In this document: one piece after another, positions 1 through 7,942 of the stretch | How the letters are laid out: the number at the start of each line of letters is the position of its first letter | How positions within the stretch are numbered: the first letter of the stretch is position 1 | Source of the DNA: Lentibacillus juripiscarius JCM 12147 | GTDB lineage: Bacteria; Bacillota; Bacilli; Bacillales_D; Amphibacillaceae | Reading direction: 5' to 3' | Length of the DNA stretch: 49,927 nucleotides | NCBI GenBank assembly: GCA_001311805.1 | Contig: BBCA01000021.1 | Location: 1 to 49,927 of the forward strand | Notes under the pieces: generated by a model | Told to the model about the DNA's origin: nothing | The model's database searches: none | What the model saw: only the letters and a program-made list of their open reading frames with translations | Made by a program: the position numbers and the translations under genes

Positions 1-293
1 GAAATGTCCGAGAGAAGGCTTCTCAAGGCAAAAAATCGAGGCCACTGAAAAGGTGCCCCTTTTTTCAAATGATGATTAATTCAAAGAAAAATGAGAGACT
101 TTTCACCAAATCGTTGGATGAAAATTCCCCCTTCTGCGAGGAGTGCAGCTCCACTGAAGAACTTGCAACACGACGAGCACCAAATGTATTTCTGTAGCGG
201 TGTCATAGCACACAAATTGTTCACTGTGTCGCTCTTTATATCAACTGCACTGGAAAACCAACAAACGTTACAAAAAGAGCATTCACTACACAA
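1..293. other. Non-coding region carrying a dispersed repeat copy
   Basis: No convincing gene lies here. Bases 1-54 stay open on the plus strand and end in a TGA, so they could be the last codons of a gene entering from outside the window, but the peptide is too short to identify. From about 160 to 280 the sequence matches a second copy near 38.9 kb (see the repeat entry). Longer ORFs on either strand have no family-like features. Confidence 0.5.
160..280 (+). repeat. Dispersed repeat family 1, copy 1
   Basis: This segment matches the reverse complement of 38844-38975. The shared blocks are an identical 19-base start (ACTTGCAACACGACGAGCA), then TGTATTTC, AGCGG, GTCATAGCA, ATCAACT, CTGGAAAA and GTTAC followed by A-rich sequence, in the same order with small gaps. 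Both copies are intergenic. The two copies are diverged, so this is an old or fast-changing element. No ORF is clearly conserved between them. Function unknown. Confidence 0.75.
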
Positions 294-336
294 AAAACCT
301 TTGCGGGAAAGGTTATGTATGACCCGCAAAGGTTTT
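294..336 (-). terminator. Rho-independent terminator of ylbG
   Basis: A perfect 14-bp inverted repeat (294-307 with 323-336) overlaps the ylbG stop codon. On the minus strand it is followed by a run of T (A run at 292-297), the classic intrinsic terminator layout. Confidence 0.85.
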
Positions 337-610
337 AAATACCCATTTTATAATCATATTGTTTTGCTTTATCAGGCTTCGCATTTTCATAGTCCGTCCG
401 TATAAACGGCTTTTGCGACCGTTCCACCTTTGAAACAAATGGCAGCTTCCGTAATTTGGCCTCCGTTCGTTCAAGCGTATCCTGATCGGTATACAGCACG
501 GCATATTTCAGTTTCTTTGACGAGTAAACCAAATGTCCATACCGTTTAATATGCCGGATGTTTTTCATATGCTTGAACCAGACAATCAGTCCCTGGCGTT
601 TCGTTCTCAT
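335..610 (-). CDS. ylbG: YlbG, UPF0298 family protein
   Basis: A 91-residue soluble protein recognisable as YlbG (UPF0298) from its start MRTKRQGLIVWFKHMKNIR and length. Its biochemical role is not known. It lies immediately downstream of ylbF, 20 bp apart on the same strand, the order seen in B. subtilis. Basic residues are abundant and there are no membrane segments. The frame is intact, and the stop is embedded in the terminator hairpin, so this is the last gene of the ylb transcript. Confidence 0.9.
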   Translation of the reverse strand: MRTKRQGLIVWFKHMKNIRHIKRYGHLVYSSKKLKYAVLYTDQDTLERTEAKLRKLPFVSKVERSQKPFIRTDYENAKPDKAKQYDYKMGI

Positions 611-630
611 ATGGCATCCTCACTAACCTC

Positions 631-1110
631 TCATTTACAGATAAGTGTACCAGAATACGGCCGGGGCTTCAATCTATCTATGCGCTGCAGCCGCATGCTC
701 CCCCCGTGGCCACATCCAGTATCCGTCAGAGCAGCACCATCTTTCGGTGCTTTAATCTGGTCACTGACGCTGAACGCAATATACTCGCTCACTTCATCAA
801 GCATTTTCTGCAAATTGCGTTCTGCAACTTTGAAAGCTGCCACTTTATCATTCATGTCCATTTCCCGTTTGGAAGAACGAACCTTTCTCATTATTTCGTT
901 GTAATCCGGGTGGTACCTTCCAAAACGCTGGACCTCATCGTATTGTTCTTTTATATCATTAAACGCATGTATTAAGTGCTGCGCTTCCTTGTCCTCATCC
1001 ATTGATTTACGCGCCTGTTCATAGGATTCCATCACATCAGACTGTAAAATCATCTCACTGAGCAGCTCAGAATGATCCATTATTTCCGCATACTCCATTG
1101 TTCCTATCAT
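631..1110 (-). CDS. ylbF: YlbF, subunit of the RNase Y-modulating Y-complex
   Basis: YlbF works with YmcA and YaaT as a complex that tunes RNase Y mRNA processing and affects competence, sporulation and biofilm formation. The helical core includes the family motif QRFGRYHPDY at about residue 60. YlbF proteins end in a cysteine-rich tail that helps bind an iron-sulfur cluster. Here the open frame runs on to 631 with an atypical end, but removing one G from the six-base run at 700-705 gives a tail ending CGHGGACGCSA with a stop at 678-680, matching the family. I believe 678 is the true end. The start at 1110 has a GGAGGTGA ribosome site. The insertion is probably a sequencing error. Confidence 0.9.
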   Translation of the reverse strand: MIGTMEYAEIMDHSELLSEMILQSDVMESYEQARKSMDEDKEAQHLIHAFNDIKEQYDEVQRFGRYHPDYNEIMRKVRSSKREMDMNDKVAAFKVAERNLQKMLDEVSEYIAFSVSDQIKAPKDGAALTDTGCGHGGSMRLQRIDRLKPRPYSGTLICK

Positions 1111-1169
1111 TCTTTCACCTCCACTTGTATCTTATCATGGAATCGCTGCAAATTAAACCACCACCCTTA

Positions 1170-1403
1170 TCAGTCCTTCATCAAATCGGTGAATTGCATC
1201 AGCATATTGACCATTTGCATATGACTTTTAAGCTTATCTGCTTTCTGGGGCAATGTTTTTCCATAAAAGGCTTTTGATGCCTTCTCCAGTTCCAGCACTC
1301 TCTCCGGATTCCTTGTCAGGTGGCGGTACCAGACGGGATTAAAACGGACGAAATGCGCAAGTTTTGGATTCTCCTGCAAAAATTGCTGAACTGACGTCTG
1401 CAT
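1170..1403 (-). CDS. ylbE: YlbE-like protein
   Basis: A 77-residue YlbE-family protein of unknown function. Visible family features are the N-terminal block QENPKLAHFVRFNPVWYRHL and a charged helical C-terminal half. It starts 9 bp after the ylbD stop with a GAGGTG ribosome site lying in the end of ylbD, so the two are translationally close and probably co-transcribed. The frame is intact. Confidence 0.88.
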   Translation of the reverse strand: MQTSVQQFLQENPKLAHFVRFNPVWYRHLTRNPERVLELEKASKAFYGKTLPQKADKLKSHMQMVNMLMQFTDLMKD

Positions 1404-1412
1404 ATTTCCACC

Positions 1413-1816
1413 TCAATCCCGGAATCCGCCAAATGGCCGATCGTTGTATGATGGATCAAATGGATGCTGTGACGACTTATCAGATGGCTGAAATTGTTGC
1501 AGCAGTTCCTGTACAGTGGAGATCGCACTATTGATGTTACCCACTTGCGATTGAATTTTATCCATGTCAATATTCTCTGACATTTCCACAAGCTTTTCCA
1601 TCATTTCTTTTTTCCTCGGGTCTCTTTTTTCCCGGCTTTGGAATTTTCCTTGCTCCGGTACTTCTCCCACATTGAATCGTCTTCCCCAAGCAACGCCCAT
1701 TTCTCATAGTATTCCTGCCATCCTCTTCCACTGCGCCGCACTTCTTCCACCAGTTTTGGATGCCGCTGCAGGAAATCCTTAAATTCTCTTACGCTAGGAT
1801 GGAGTTTATCACTCAT
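1413..1816 (-). CDS. ylbD: YlbD-like protein (putative spore coat), frameshifted
   Basis: Two overlapping frames together make one YlbD-type protein of about 134 residues. The first frame holds the N-terminal FKDFLQRHPKLVEEVR region and a WEKY segment; the second holds the helical region beginning DPRKKEMMEKL and the C-terminal tail ending GGFRD. The break sits at the T6 run 1625-1630 (A6 on the coding strand); one more A joins the frames as ...AGKKRDPRKKEMME. B. subtilis YlbD is annotated as a putative coat protein, but its role is weakly established. The start at 1816 has a GAGGTGA ribosome site. Confidence 0.8.
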
Positions 1817-1895
1817 ATCTACTCACCTCAGCAACTAATATCCTGTTACTGACTAGTTTATGAAAACAGGGCGAATACTGTGCCTAAGGCAATAA

Positions 1896-2960
1896 TCATT
1901 GTTTCTTCACAAAGTTTTGTGTGTAATAGGACTTATAGACCCCTGTGCCAAGGTGTGTATAATCGTTTTTCAGCAGCGCCTCCCGGTGCCCCTCACTGTT
2001 TAGCCAACCGTGCATGGCTGCCTGTGCATCAGGATATTGAGCTGCGATATTTTCGCCGGCCGACATGTACGCCACTTCTTTAGAAGCCAAACGCTCTTTC
2101 AGCCCATTTCCGTCTTTGCCATAATGGGAAAAATAATTGTTCTCCGCCATGTCTTTACTATGGATATAAGCTACATCCCGAACGGTATCATCCCATTTTA
2201 ATTTCTGTTTTCCATGCTGGTTACGGAATACGTTGGTCAGATGGAATATCTGCTGTTCCATTCCTGTATCAATTTGTTCTTGTTCTGATTCCGTAGCCGC
2301 TGGTTTTTCCGGCAAATCCCCCCGATATTTCATTTTATATGGGCGGTGCAATAGCAGTATATCCCCCGTCAGAACACGGACGCCGGTCAGTTTATTTGTG
2401 TACGTGTCGAAATAAAGCTGCATAAAAATATTATCCGTGACTTTCACTAACGGACGGGCAGCACGTTCTTCATCACTTAGCTGGAATGAAAAAGATGAAA
2501 AATCCTTGCTATAGGTCACTTCTTTTGAGAAAGACAGCTTCTCTTTCACCGAGTCATAATTTTGTCCCATCTGAATGGGGTCAAGGGACAACCCGCTTCC
2601 AGCCGCATATAGTGTCTTAACGGTATTATTATCAATACCAAATTGGATGTAATTTTCCTTGCCATCCGTATACACCCACCACTCATAGCCATACGTACTT
2701 AGATCTTTTCGCTTCGGCTTGCCAAATTTTTCTGTCAGCGCATCTGCTTCTTTTCCGACCCATTGAAAAATATCACCTGCATATGGCATTGCAGATCGTT
2801 CTGTAGGGATTTCTTTCGTCTCCAGCTTGCTGTCCTTTTGTTTCAGTGTATGGTTAAGATCCTCAACCGTCCCATCCGGAAGCAGCTTATACTCATCGAG
2901 TAAATAATAGACCCCTGAAATAACCAATAATACCAGTATTACGATACGAATTAGCCGCAT
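1896..2960 (-). CDS. ylbC: YlbC, CAP/SCP-domain protein, membrane anchored
   Basis: A 354-residue protein with an N-terminal hydrophobic segment (residues 5-21) that serves as an uncleaved anchor or signal. A CAP-associated domain follows (about 60-200), then a C-terminal CAP/SCP domain. The latter carries HSKDMAENNYFSHYGKDG and the SAGENIA block before GWLNSEGHREALL, all typical of CAP-superfamily secreted proteins. It is probably extracytoplasmic; its substrate is unknown. The frame is intact. It lies 62 bp before ylbD on the same strand and downstream of the ylbB terminator, so it probably has its own promoter in the 2961-3110 gap. Confidence 0.9.
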   Translation of the reverse strand: MRLIRIVILVLLVISGVYYLLDEYKLLPDGTVEDLNHTLKQKDSKLETKEIPTERSAMPYAGDIFQWVGKEADALTEKFGKPKRKDLSTYGYEWWVYTDGKENYIQFGIDNNTVKTLYAAGSGLSLDPIQMGQNYDSVKEKLSFSKEVTYSKDFSSFSFQLSDEERAARPLVKVTDNIFMQLYFDTYTNKLTGVRVLTGDILLLHRPYKMKYRGDLPEKPAATESEQEQIDTGMEQQIFHLTNVFRNQHGKQKLKWDDTVRDVAYIHSKDMAENNYFSHYGKDGNGLKERLASKEVAYMSAGENIAAQYPDAQAAMHGWLNSEGHREALLKNDYTHLGTGVYKSYYTQNFVKKQ

Positions 2961-3111
2961 AATTGCTTCCCCTTCTATTAAGTCTTTTTCAATTAACTAT
3001 ATGCCGCATTTAGCAGATACATGCTCCTTTACATTTCTTCACAGGAAAAAATGAACCTTTATCGTTATGGCCAGGCTGTTAAATACCATTTTCTGATTAC
3101 CTTCTGAAATG

Positions 3112-3145
3112 AAAAAACAACCGTATGCTGTTCCATACGGTTGTT
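3112..3145 (-). terminator. Terminator of ylbB
   Basis: A perfect 12-bp inverted repeat (3116-3127 with 3134-3145) lies just past the ylbB stop. On the minus strand it is followed by a T run (A run 3112-3117). Confidence 0.85.
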
Positions 3146-3159
3146 TATATTATACTATA

Positions 3160-3587
3160 TTAATGAAATTCTGGCCGCTCCGAAATATCTCCCAGTGCAC
3201 TTCCGGCAGCTTCATTCGATTTTTCTTCGAGTGATAGATCTCCAAGGGAAACAATACCTGTCAGTTTACCGTTTTCCACCACTGGCAGACGGCGAATTTG
3301 CTTTTGTGCCATTGTATTAGCAGCTTCCTGCACGGTCGTGTCCGGTGCTTCATAGTGCAGCTCCCCACTCATCACTTCATTAACAGTTGCGGAATCGGAC
3401 TTTTTTCTGCATATCCGCGCAATACCAGATCACGGTCCGTTATGACTCCATGGAGCTCTTTGTTTTCCGAACATACCGGGATTACCCCAACATTTCGTTC
3501 CTTCATCTTCACGGCTGCATCGTATAATGTGTCCTCTTTGCGGCAAACTGCAATATCGGTGGACATAACATCCTTTAACGATTTCAT
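3160..3587 (-). CDS. ylbB: YlbB, tandem CBS-domain protein, frameshifted
   Basis: A small protein of about 142 residues made of two CBS domains, which usually bind adenosyl nucleotides. The first CBS covers roughly residues 5-60 (VMSTDIAVCRKEDTLYDAA ... GVITDRDLVLRGYAEK) and the second 72-125 (QIRRLPVVENGKLTGIVSLGDL). The two halves are in different frames. Adding one A in the six-base run at 3401-3406 (T on plus) joins them as GYAEKKSDSATVNEVMSGE. The start at 3587 has AAGGAGG. Its partner and ligand are unknown. Confidence 0.85.
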
Positions 3588-3737
3588 GGTGTATCCTCCT
3601 TATGAAAATTTGGCACTACATTTTATTTATTCCCAAAACGGGTATATCTTTCATAAATTCGGCTTCCTTTTCAATTGAAACTTAATCTTTTTTCGATTAT
3701 CATTATTAACAGAGGATAATTTTGTGAGGTGGATAAA

Positions 3738-4103
3738 ATGCAACTGGAAAATACAGGAATTGACGAAACCATTATTGATGTAGAACCATTAGATCGGCTA
3801 ATGGGTAAACATGCCTTTATCCGGGCAGGGCAGTGGGATTATGAACGTGTAACATACGATTATAAAAATTGCTTCCAAGGAAAAGAACATTACATATTAT
3901 ATCCGCATTCAAGGATATGCCGTCGAAGGTGATGTTGATTTGGGCAATGCCGTCATACAGCTAAAGACGCCACTGATAGGTAAACATTACTACCCGCATG
4001 GCGTTGAATACGGAGAAGATGAGAATTTCCCGGATAATCTCGTTGATCGTGCAACAAATCTTGTTTCCAAAATAAAAGATGACATTGATCAGTACAAAAA
4101 TAG
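3738..4103 (+). CDS. yugN: YugN-like family protein, frameshifted
   Basis: This matches the YugN-like family (N-terminal AGQWDYERVTYD, C-terminal TPLIGKHYYPHGVEYGEDE). Function unknown. Two indels disturb it. An extra A in the run 3864-3868 shifts the frame out after TYDYK; dropping it restores KIASKEKNITYYIRIQGYAV. A missing A in the run 4096-4100 causes read-through across the terminator; restoring it gives a stop at 4101-4103, eight bases before the hairpin. Start at ATG 3738 (GAGGTG ribosome site) is preferred over the in-frame GTG at 3729. It lies divergent from ylbB. Confidence 0.8.
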
Positions 4104-4111
4104 GAGTATTA

Positions 4112-4146
4112 CAACTGCTCGTCGTATTCACGAGCAGTTGTTTTTT
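4112..4146 (+). terminator. Terminator of yugN
   Basis: A 10-bp perfect stem (4112-4121 with 4131-4140) with a nine-base loop is followed by six T. Its position confirms that the uncorrected yugN frame, which reads through it, is artefactual. Confidence 0.9.
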
Positions 4147-4234
4147 CAACGTGAACCGACTTCCGTGCTTGTACATCTTTGATTTTAAACGTTCCTATAG
4201 GTAATTCTTGGAAGAAAGGGGACTCCCGTTTACA

Positions 4235-5293
4235 TTGTTTCGTTTCAAATTACAAAGCGCCAATGGTCACTGATTTTTTTAATGCTGATACTTTTACTGT
4301 TTATTTTGTTCATTTTGCCGGTATCGATTCCATTGGTTCTGGCACTTGTTACAGCACTGACGCTCAATCCTGTCATCCGATTCATGCAACGGAAGGCGAA
4401 GATAAGCAGGAAAACATCGGTCATTATTGTCTTTCTGCTGTTTCTGATTTTCCTGAGTCTTGGTGGGGCATTTATTGTGACAAAGGCAGTGACACAAGTT
4501 GTCACGTTGTTGAAGAGATTCCCTCCCACGTGACCCAGTTGAACAGTGCCTATGCAAGCTGGGAATCAGGTTTTAAAAAATATACCGAGAATCTTCCGGA
4601 TGAATTTTATGAACAGGTCACCAACACAATCGAGTCCCAGTTAACTTCTATGAGTGCAACATTAAAGGAAACCATTACGATCGAGCGAATTGCCCAGGTC
4701 GTTGCCCAGGTTCCTCAATACTTAATCAGCTTTCTTGTGTATTTGATTGCTCTCTTTTGTTCATGCTTGAATTGCCGCTGCTACAGTCAAAACTGTACAG
4801 TATTATGACAAAAGAGACGGCAGAAAAAGTTTCTTTTATGAACAGAAGGCTCTCCAGTGTTGTCCTTGGTTTCTTCAAAGCACAGTTTCTTGTCAGCATT
4901 ATAATTTTCGTTGTTACCTTGATTGGACTGCTTCTGATTATGCCGCAAGTAGCCGTTATTATGTCGCTCATCATTTGGTTGGTTGATTTCATCCCCATTA
5001 TCGGCTCAATCGCCATTCTTGGCCCATGGTCCGTGTTTGCATTCATAAGCGGCAATACTTTCCTCGGCGTGCAACTGGCAGTTCTGGCCATTATATTGCT
5101 TGCGATACGCAGGACCGTCGAACCAAAAGTAATGGGACAGCATATTGGCCTTTCCCCATTGGCAACATTAATTGCTATGTTTTTAGGTATTAAGCTGCTT
5201 GGGCTTCTCGGGTTCATTCTCGGCCCATTGTTTCTGATTGCATTCAATTCGGCCAAAGAAGCCGGTATTATCAAATGGAATACAAAAATATAA
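4235..5293 (+). CDS. YtvI-like membrane protein (AI-2E transporter family), frameshifted
   Basis: A polytopic membrane protein of about 350 residues in the AI-2E transporter/YtvI family. B. subtilis YtvI is a sporulation membrane protein, and the transported solute is not established. Hydrophobic segments are visible at the start, in the VIIVFLLFLIFLSLGGAFIV block, and in four to five C-terminal helices, including the family motif DFIPIIGSIAILGPW. Three breaks are needed to explain the frames: near 4254 (one A), near 4512 (one G, giving TLLEEIPSHV) and in T4 at 4755-4758 (one T, giving ALFLFMLELPLL). The start is uncertain; TTG 4235, 12 bp after AAAGGGGA, is my choice. Confidence 0.75.
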
Positions 5294-5328
5294 CGTGTGC
5301 GGACAGCTTTTGTCCGCACACGTTTTTT
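5293..5328. terminator. Bidirectional terminator between ytvI-like gene and ctaM
   Basis: A 13-bp stem (5293-5305 with 5311-5323) with a T run to the right and an A-rich left flank serves two convergent genes. Confidence 0.85.
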
Positions 5329-5782
5329 ACCCTCCAAGGATGGCCTTCAGCATGCTGGTTGTCTGTCCCCCCGTCGTAAATGATATACAGAAGCAAATAG
5401 ACAGCCACGCCGGTAGCAGCACTGCAAAACCAAATAATGCTTGTAATCGGGCCAATTTTTCGGTGTATGTTTATTTTTCTTTTCAGGGCTAGGGTAATGG
5501 TTACCAACCCAAATAACGCGCCTGTAGTGGCCAGTATGATATGAAAAATAAGGAAGATTGTATAGTAAATTTTTATATCATCCGGGCCTCCAAACTGGTA
5601 TTCCCAATGAAAGCTGTTCTCGAAACATAGATAATAAAGAATAACAAAGCACTGACTGCTGCCGACAGCATCGTCCTTTTATGTGCTTTCGGTTTCCCTT
5701 TAAGGATAAACCCCCATCCAATTGCAACTAAAACAGCACTGGTTACAATAAAGAAAGTGCTTATCGTCGGTAAAAATGGCAT
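5327..5782 (-). CDS. ctaM: DUF420 membrane protein, oxidase assembly factor CtaM/YozB, frameshifted
   Basis: A four-helix membrane protein of about 150 residues, family DUF420. B. subtilis YozB and S. aureus CtaM belong here and are needed to make active heme-copper oxidase, which fits the location beside ctaG. Two indels break it: one base short at A3 5592-5594 (restores NTSFGGPDDIKIYYT), and one base too many in C6 5367-5372 (restores DGGQTTSMLKAILGG). With both corrected the stop falls at 5327-5329, against the shared terminator. The uncorrected tail running to 5271 crosses that hairpin and is not credible. Confidence 0.8.
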
Positions 5783-5863
5783 ACTGCTGCAATTTCATTC
5801 CTTTCACACTGATGGAAAAAACATGAACCCCAACATCCGGAGTCCGGTGCTTATCCGATCATT

Positions 5864-6775
5864 CTATAGTTCTTCATTTTTCACCCGCCGGAAGCGGATC
5901 CACTTGGAGACTTTCCCTCGTAAACCATCCAAAAACACCCTTGCCAGGACAGTTCCATATGTTATCTCCTGCATCAGTTTCATAATAATGCCACCGAGCT
6001 GCTGGTCCTCCATCGTCGACATTGGTGAGAACATTTCGGGTCCGGATATAGAATAACTGATACCCTCAAGAACCCCACTCGGCACACACAAAGCCAATGC
6101 CTGCATCCATGCGCCATTTTCTGTATAAGCGGCATAGACCGGTGCATTTGCAAAGATAATCAGCACACATGCCGGTGTAATCAGCACACCCGTTGGCAAA
6201 ATATAGAAAATTTTTCCCAGCGGCGGCATCCGGTCGAATTCTTTAATCGGTGTCAGGACCGGCCACCAAACAATGAATGCCGCGATTAATATTACCAATG
6301 AAATGGAAGTGTGAGCAACCTGTGATGACTTTGCAAAATCAAAAATTGCCGGCAAATGGTAAAAGGAAAATAATATGTTAAACAACAAAATCGATATAAG
6401 AGGCTTCGACAGAAACATTAAAATCGGTTTTATTTTCGGTCTGCAGACAACTTTTCTCCAGAGCCATGCAGGTATACCTTTTATTATGAAGATAGGGACA
6501 ATCAGATAATAAATAGCCATCTGAATCATATGAGCTGTCAGCATCATATGGCTCAGCAAATCAACTGGTGCACCCTTTACAGCATATAGAAGGACCATAC
6601 CGGAATAGAAAAATGCCTGTTGTTTCCTTGATGGGCGGGATTCGTTCCCTCCCCCGAATTTATGGCGATAGGGTCCTGTCATCAGATAATATATGATGGC
6701 CATTCCTAAAACAAAAAGGAAATAGTAGGGACTCCATAGTGCGCGAAAACCGAATATCTGTATATCAAGCCACAT
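5864..6775 (-). CDS. ctaG: CtaG, cytochrome c oxidase assembly factor
   Basis: An intact 303-residue membrane protein of the CtaG_BACSU family, which is needed for forming active caa3 oxidase and is implicated in CuB-site assembly. It has about seven hydrophobic segments and conserved His-containing stretches (LLSHMMLTAHMIQM; NILFSFYHLP). It is separated from ctaF by the ctaF terminator at 6957-6984 and so is probably transcribed from its own promoter in 6776-6956. The start at 6775 has GGAGTGAG. It lies 81 bp upstream of ctaM on the same strand. Confidence 0.92.
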   Translation of the reverse strand: MWLDIQIFGFRALWSPYYFLFVLGMAIIYYLMTGPYRHKFGGGNESRPSRKQQAFFYSGMVLLYAVKGAPVDLLSHMMLTAHMIQMAIYYLIVPIFIIKGIPAWLWRKVVCRPKIKPILMFLSKPLISILLFNILFSFYHLPAIFDFAKSSQVAHTSISLVILIAAFIVWWPVLTPIKEFDRMPPLGKIFYILPTGVLITPACVLIIFANAPVYAAYTENGAWMQALALCVPSGVLEGISYSISGPEMFSPMSTMEDQQLGGIIMKLMQEITYGTVLARVFLDGLRGKVSKWIRFRRVKNEEL

Positions 6776-6956
6776 AAAATCTCACTCCAGAAATGGATAT
6801 TTATATATATTATTATAACGCATTTTACAACAGCACACACACATGGAATATGACAATTTATAGACAGCATAAGAAAAACGAAAGGATAGGCCAGTCTCCA
6901 GCAAGTTACCAGGTCTTTCTTAAAGGTTATCTATGGTCTATAGTTTCTGACATTAT

Positions 6957-6984
6957 AAAAAAGACCGGGACAGTACCCGGTCTT
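6957..6984 (-). terminator. Terminator of the ctaBCDEF operon
   Basis: A 9-bp stem (6961-6969 with 6976-6984) and six-base loop lies directly after the ctaF stop, with a T run on the minus strand (A run 6957-6962). It separates ctaF from ctaG. Confidence 0.85.
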
Positions 6985-6991
6985 TAATGAC

Positions 6992-7315
6992 TTACCACCA
7001 AGTGATAACCCCAAGTGCAGCCAGTGTCAGCGCCGCGGCCCAGACACCGCCGTAAAACATGACGGCGGCGAATGCATGCCCCTTGTCTTTCAAATGCATG
7101 AAATAGTATAACTGGAAAGCGACCTGTACGATAGCCAATATAAGTAGTACAGGAACGACAAACATTTCTTGCATCATATCCGTTGCAACGATGACAAAGG
7201 CAATAATCGTAAACAGGATCATCATCGCAAAAGAAATGACCTGCTTTTGCATCTCGTCTCTGTTCTTTTGCTTCTGGAACGGATTCGTTTCCTTGGAATT
7301 GGTGTTCTCTGCCAT
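6992..7315 (-). CDS. ctaF: Cytochrome caa3 oxidase subunit IV (CtaF)
   Basis: A 107-residue protein with three membrane helices, family cytochrome oxidase subunit IV, the small accessory subunit of the caa3-type quinol-independent oxidase. The AFQLYYFMHLKDKGH motif between helices 2 and 3 is characteristic. The N-terminal 30 residues are hydrophilic. It follows ctaE by 3 bp and is the last gene of the operon before a terminator. The frame is intact. Confidence 0.92.
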   Translation of the reverse strand: MAENTNSKETNPFQKQKNRDEMQKQVISFAMMILFTIIAFVIVATDMMQEMFVVPVLLILAIVQVAFQLYYFMHLKDKGHAFAAVMFYGGVWAAALTLAALGVITWW

Positions 7316-7318
7316 TGA

Positions 7319-7941
7319 TTATCCCACCTTTCCCATCAAATAAACTACTGTGAAAATAAACACCCAAATAACATCAATAAAGTGCCAGTAAAGGCTGAAT
7401 GTATAATATTTAGGTGCGTTATACAAATTCAGTCCGCGTTTTGCGTTCCGGAACATCAGCCCAATCAGCCATGCCAGACCAAATGTCACGTGGCCGCCGT
7501 GGAAGCCGACAAGTGTATAGAACGCAGAACCAAATGCAGATGAACGGAATGTGAAACCATACTCGGTAATATAGTGAGTAAACTCATATATTTCACATGC
7601 CAGGAACCCAAAACCCAAAAGTGCCGTAATGCCGAACCACAATTGCATTTTTTAAAGTTGTTGTTCCGCATATGATACACGGCATATACACTCGTAAGTG
7701 AACTTGTCAAGAGAAGCATTGTCATGATAAAGACAAGTTCCAGGCCGAATAGTTCATCAGCCGTTGGACCACCAGCTGTCGAGTTGCGCAAAGCAATAAA
7801 TGTACCAAACAGACAGGCAAACAGTACGGTTTCACCACCAAGAAAGAACCAAAATCCGAGAAATTTATTCTTTCCTTCAAGGGTGGCTTTTTCCGGTTCG
7901 TTTGGCATTGTTTCCGGATTCAAAGACTGATCATGACTCAT
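7319..7941 (-). CDS. ctaE: Cytochrome caa3 oxidase subunit III (CtaE), frameshifted
   Basis: Subunit III of the heme-copper oxidase, about 207 residues with five membrane helices. The first frame carries GFWFFLGGETVLFACLFGTF and the second GFHGGHVTFGLAWL and YWHFIDVIWVFIF, both diagnostic of COX3. One A missing from the six-base run 7648-7653 (T on plus) splits it; restoring it joins MRNNNFKK to MQLWFGITALLG. The ATG at 7941 lies 2 bp past the ctaD stop, with GGGGAGG as ribosome site. Confidence 0.9.
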
Positions 7942-7942
7942 A

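Noticed and set aside
1..65. Transposase 3' end at the window start
   Set aside because: Only 17 codons are visible, and I could not tie them to a known family.
4179..4808. A 209-codon plus-strand ORF as a separate gene
   Set aside because: It is one frame of the frameshifted YtvI-like gene; only its middle part matches membrane-protein family sequence.
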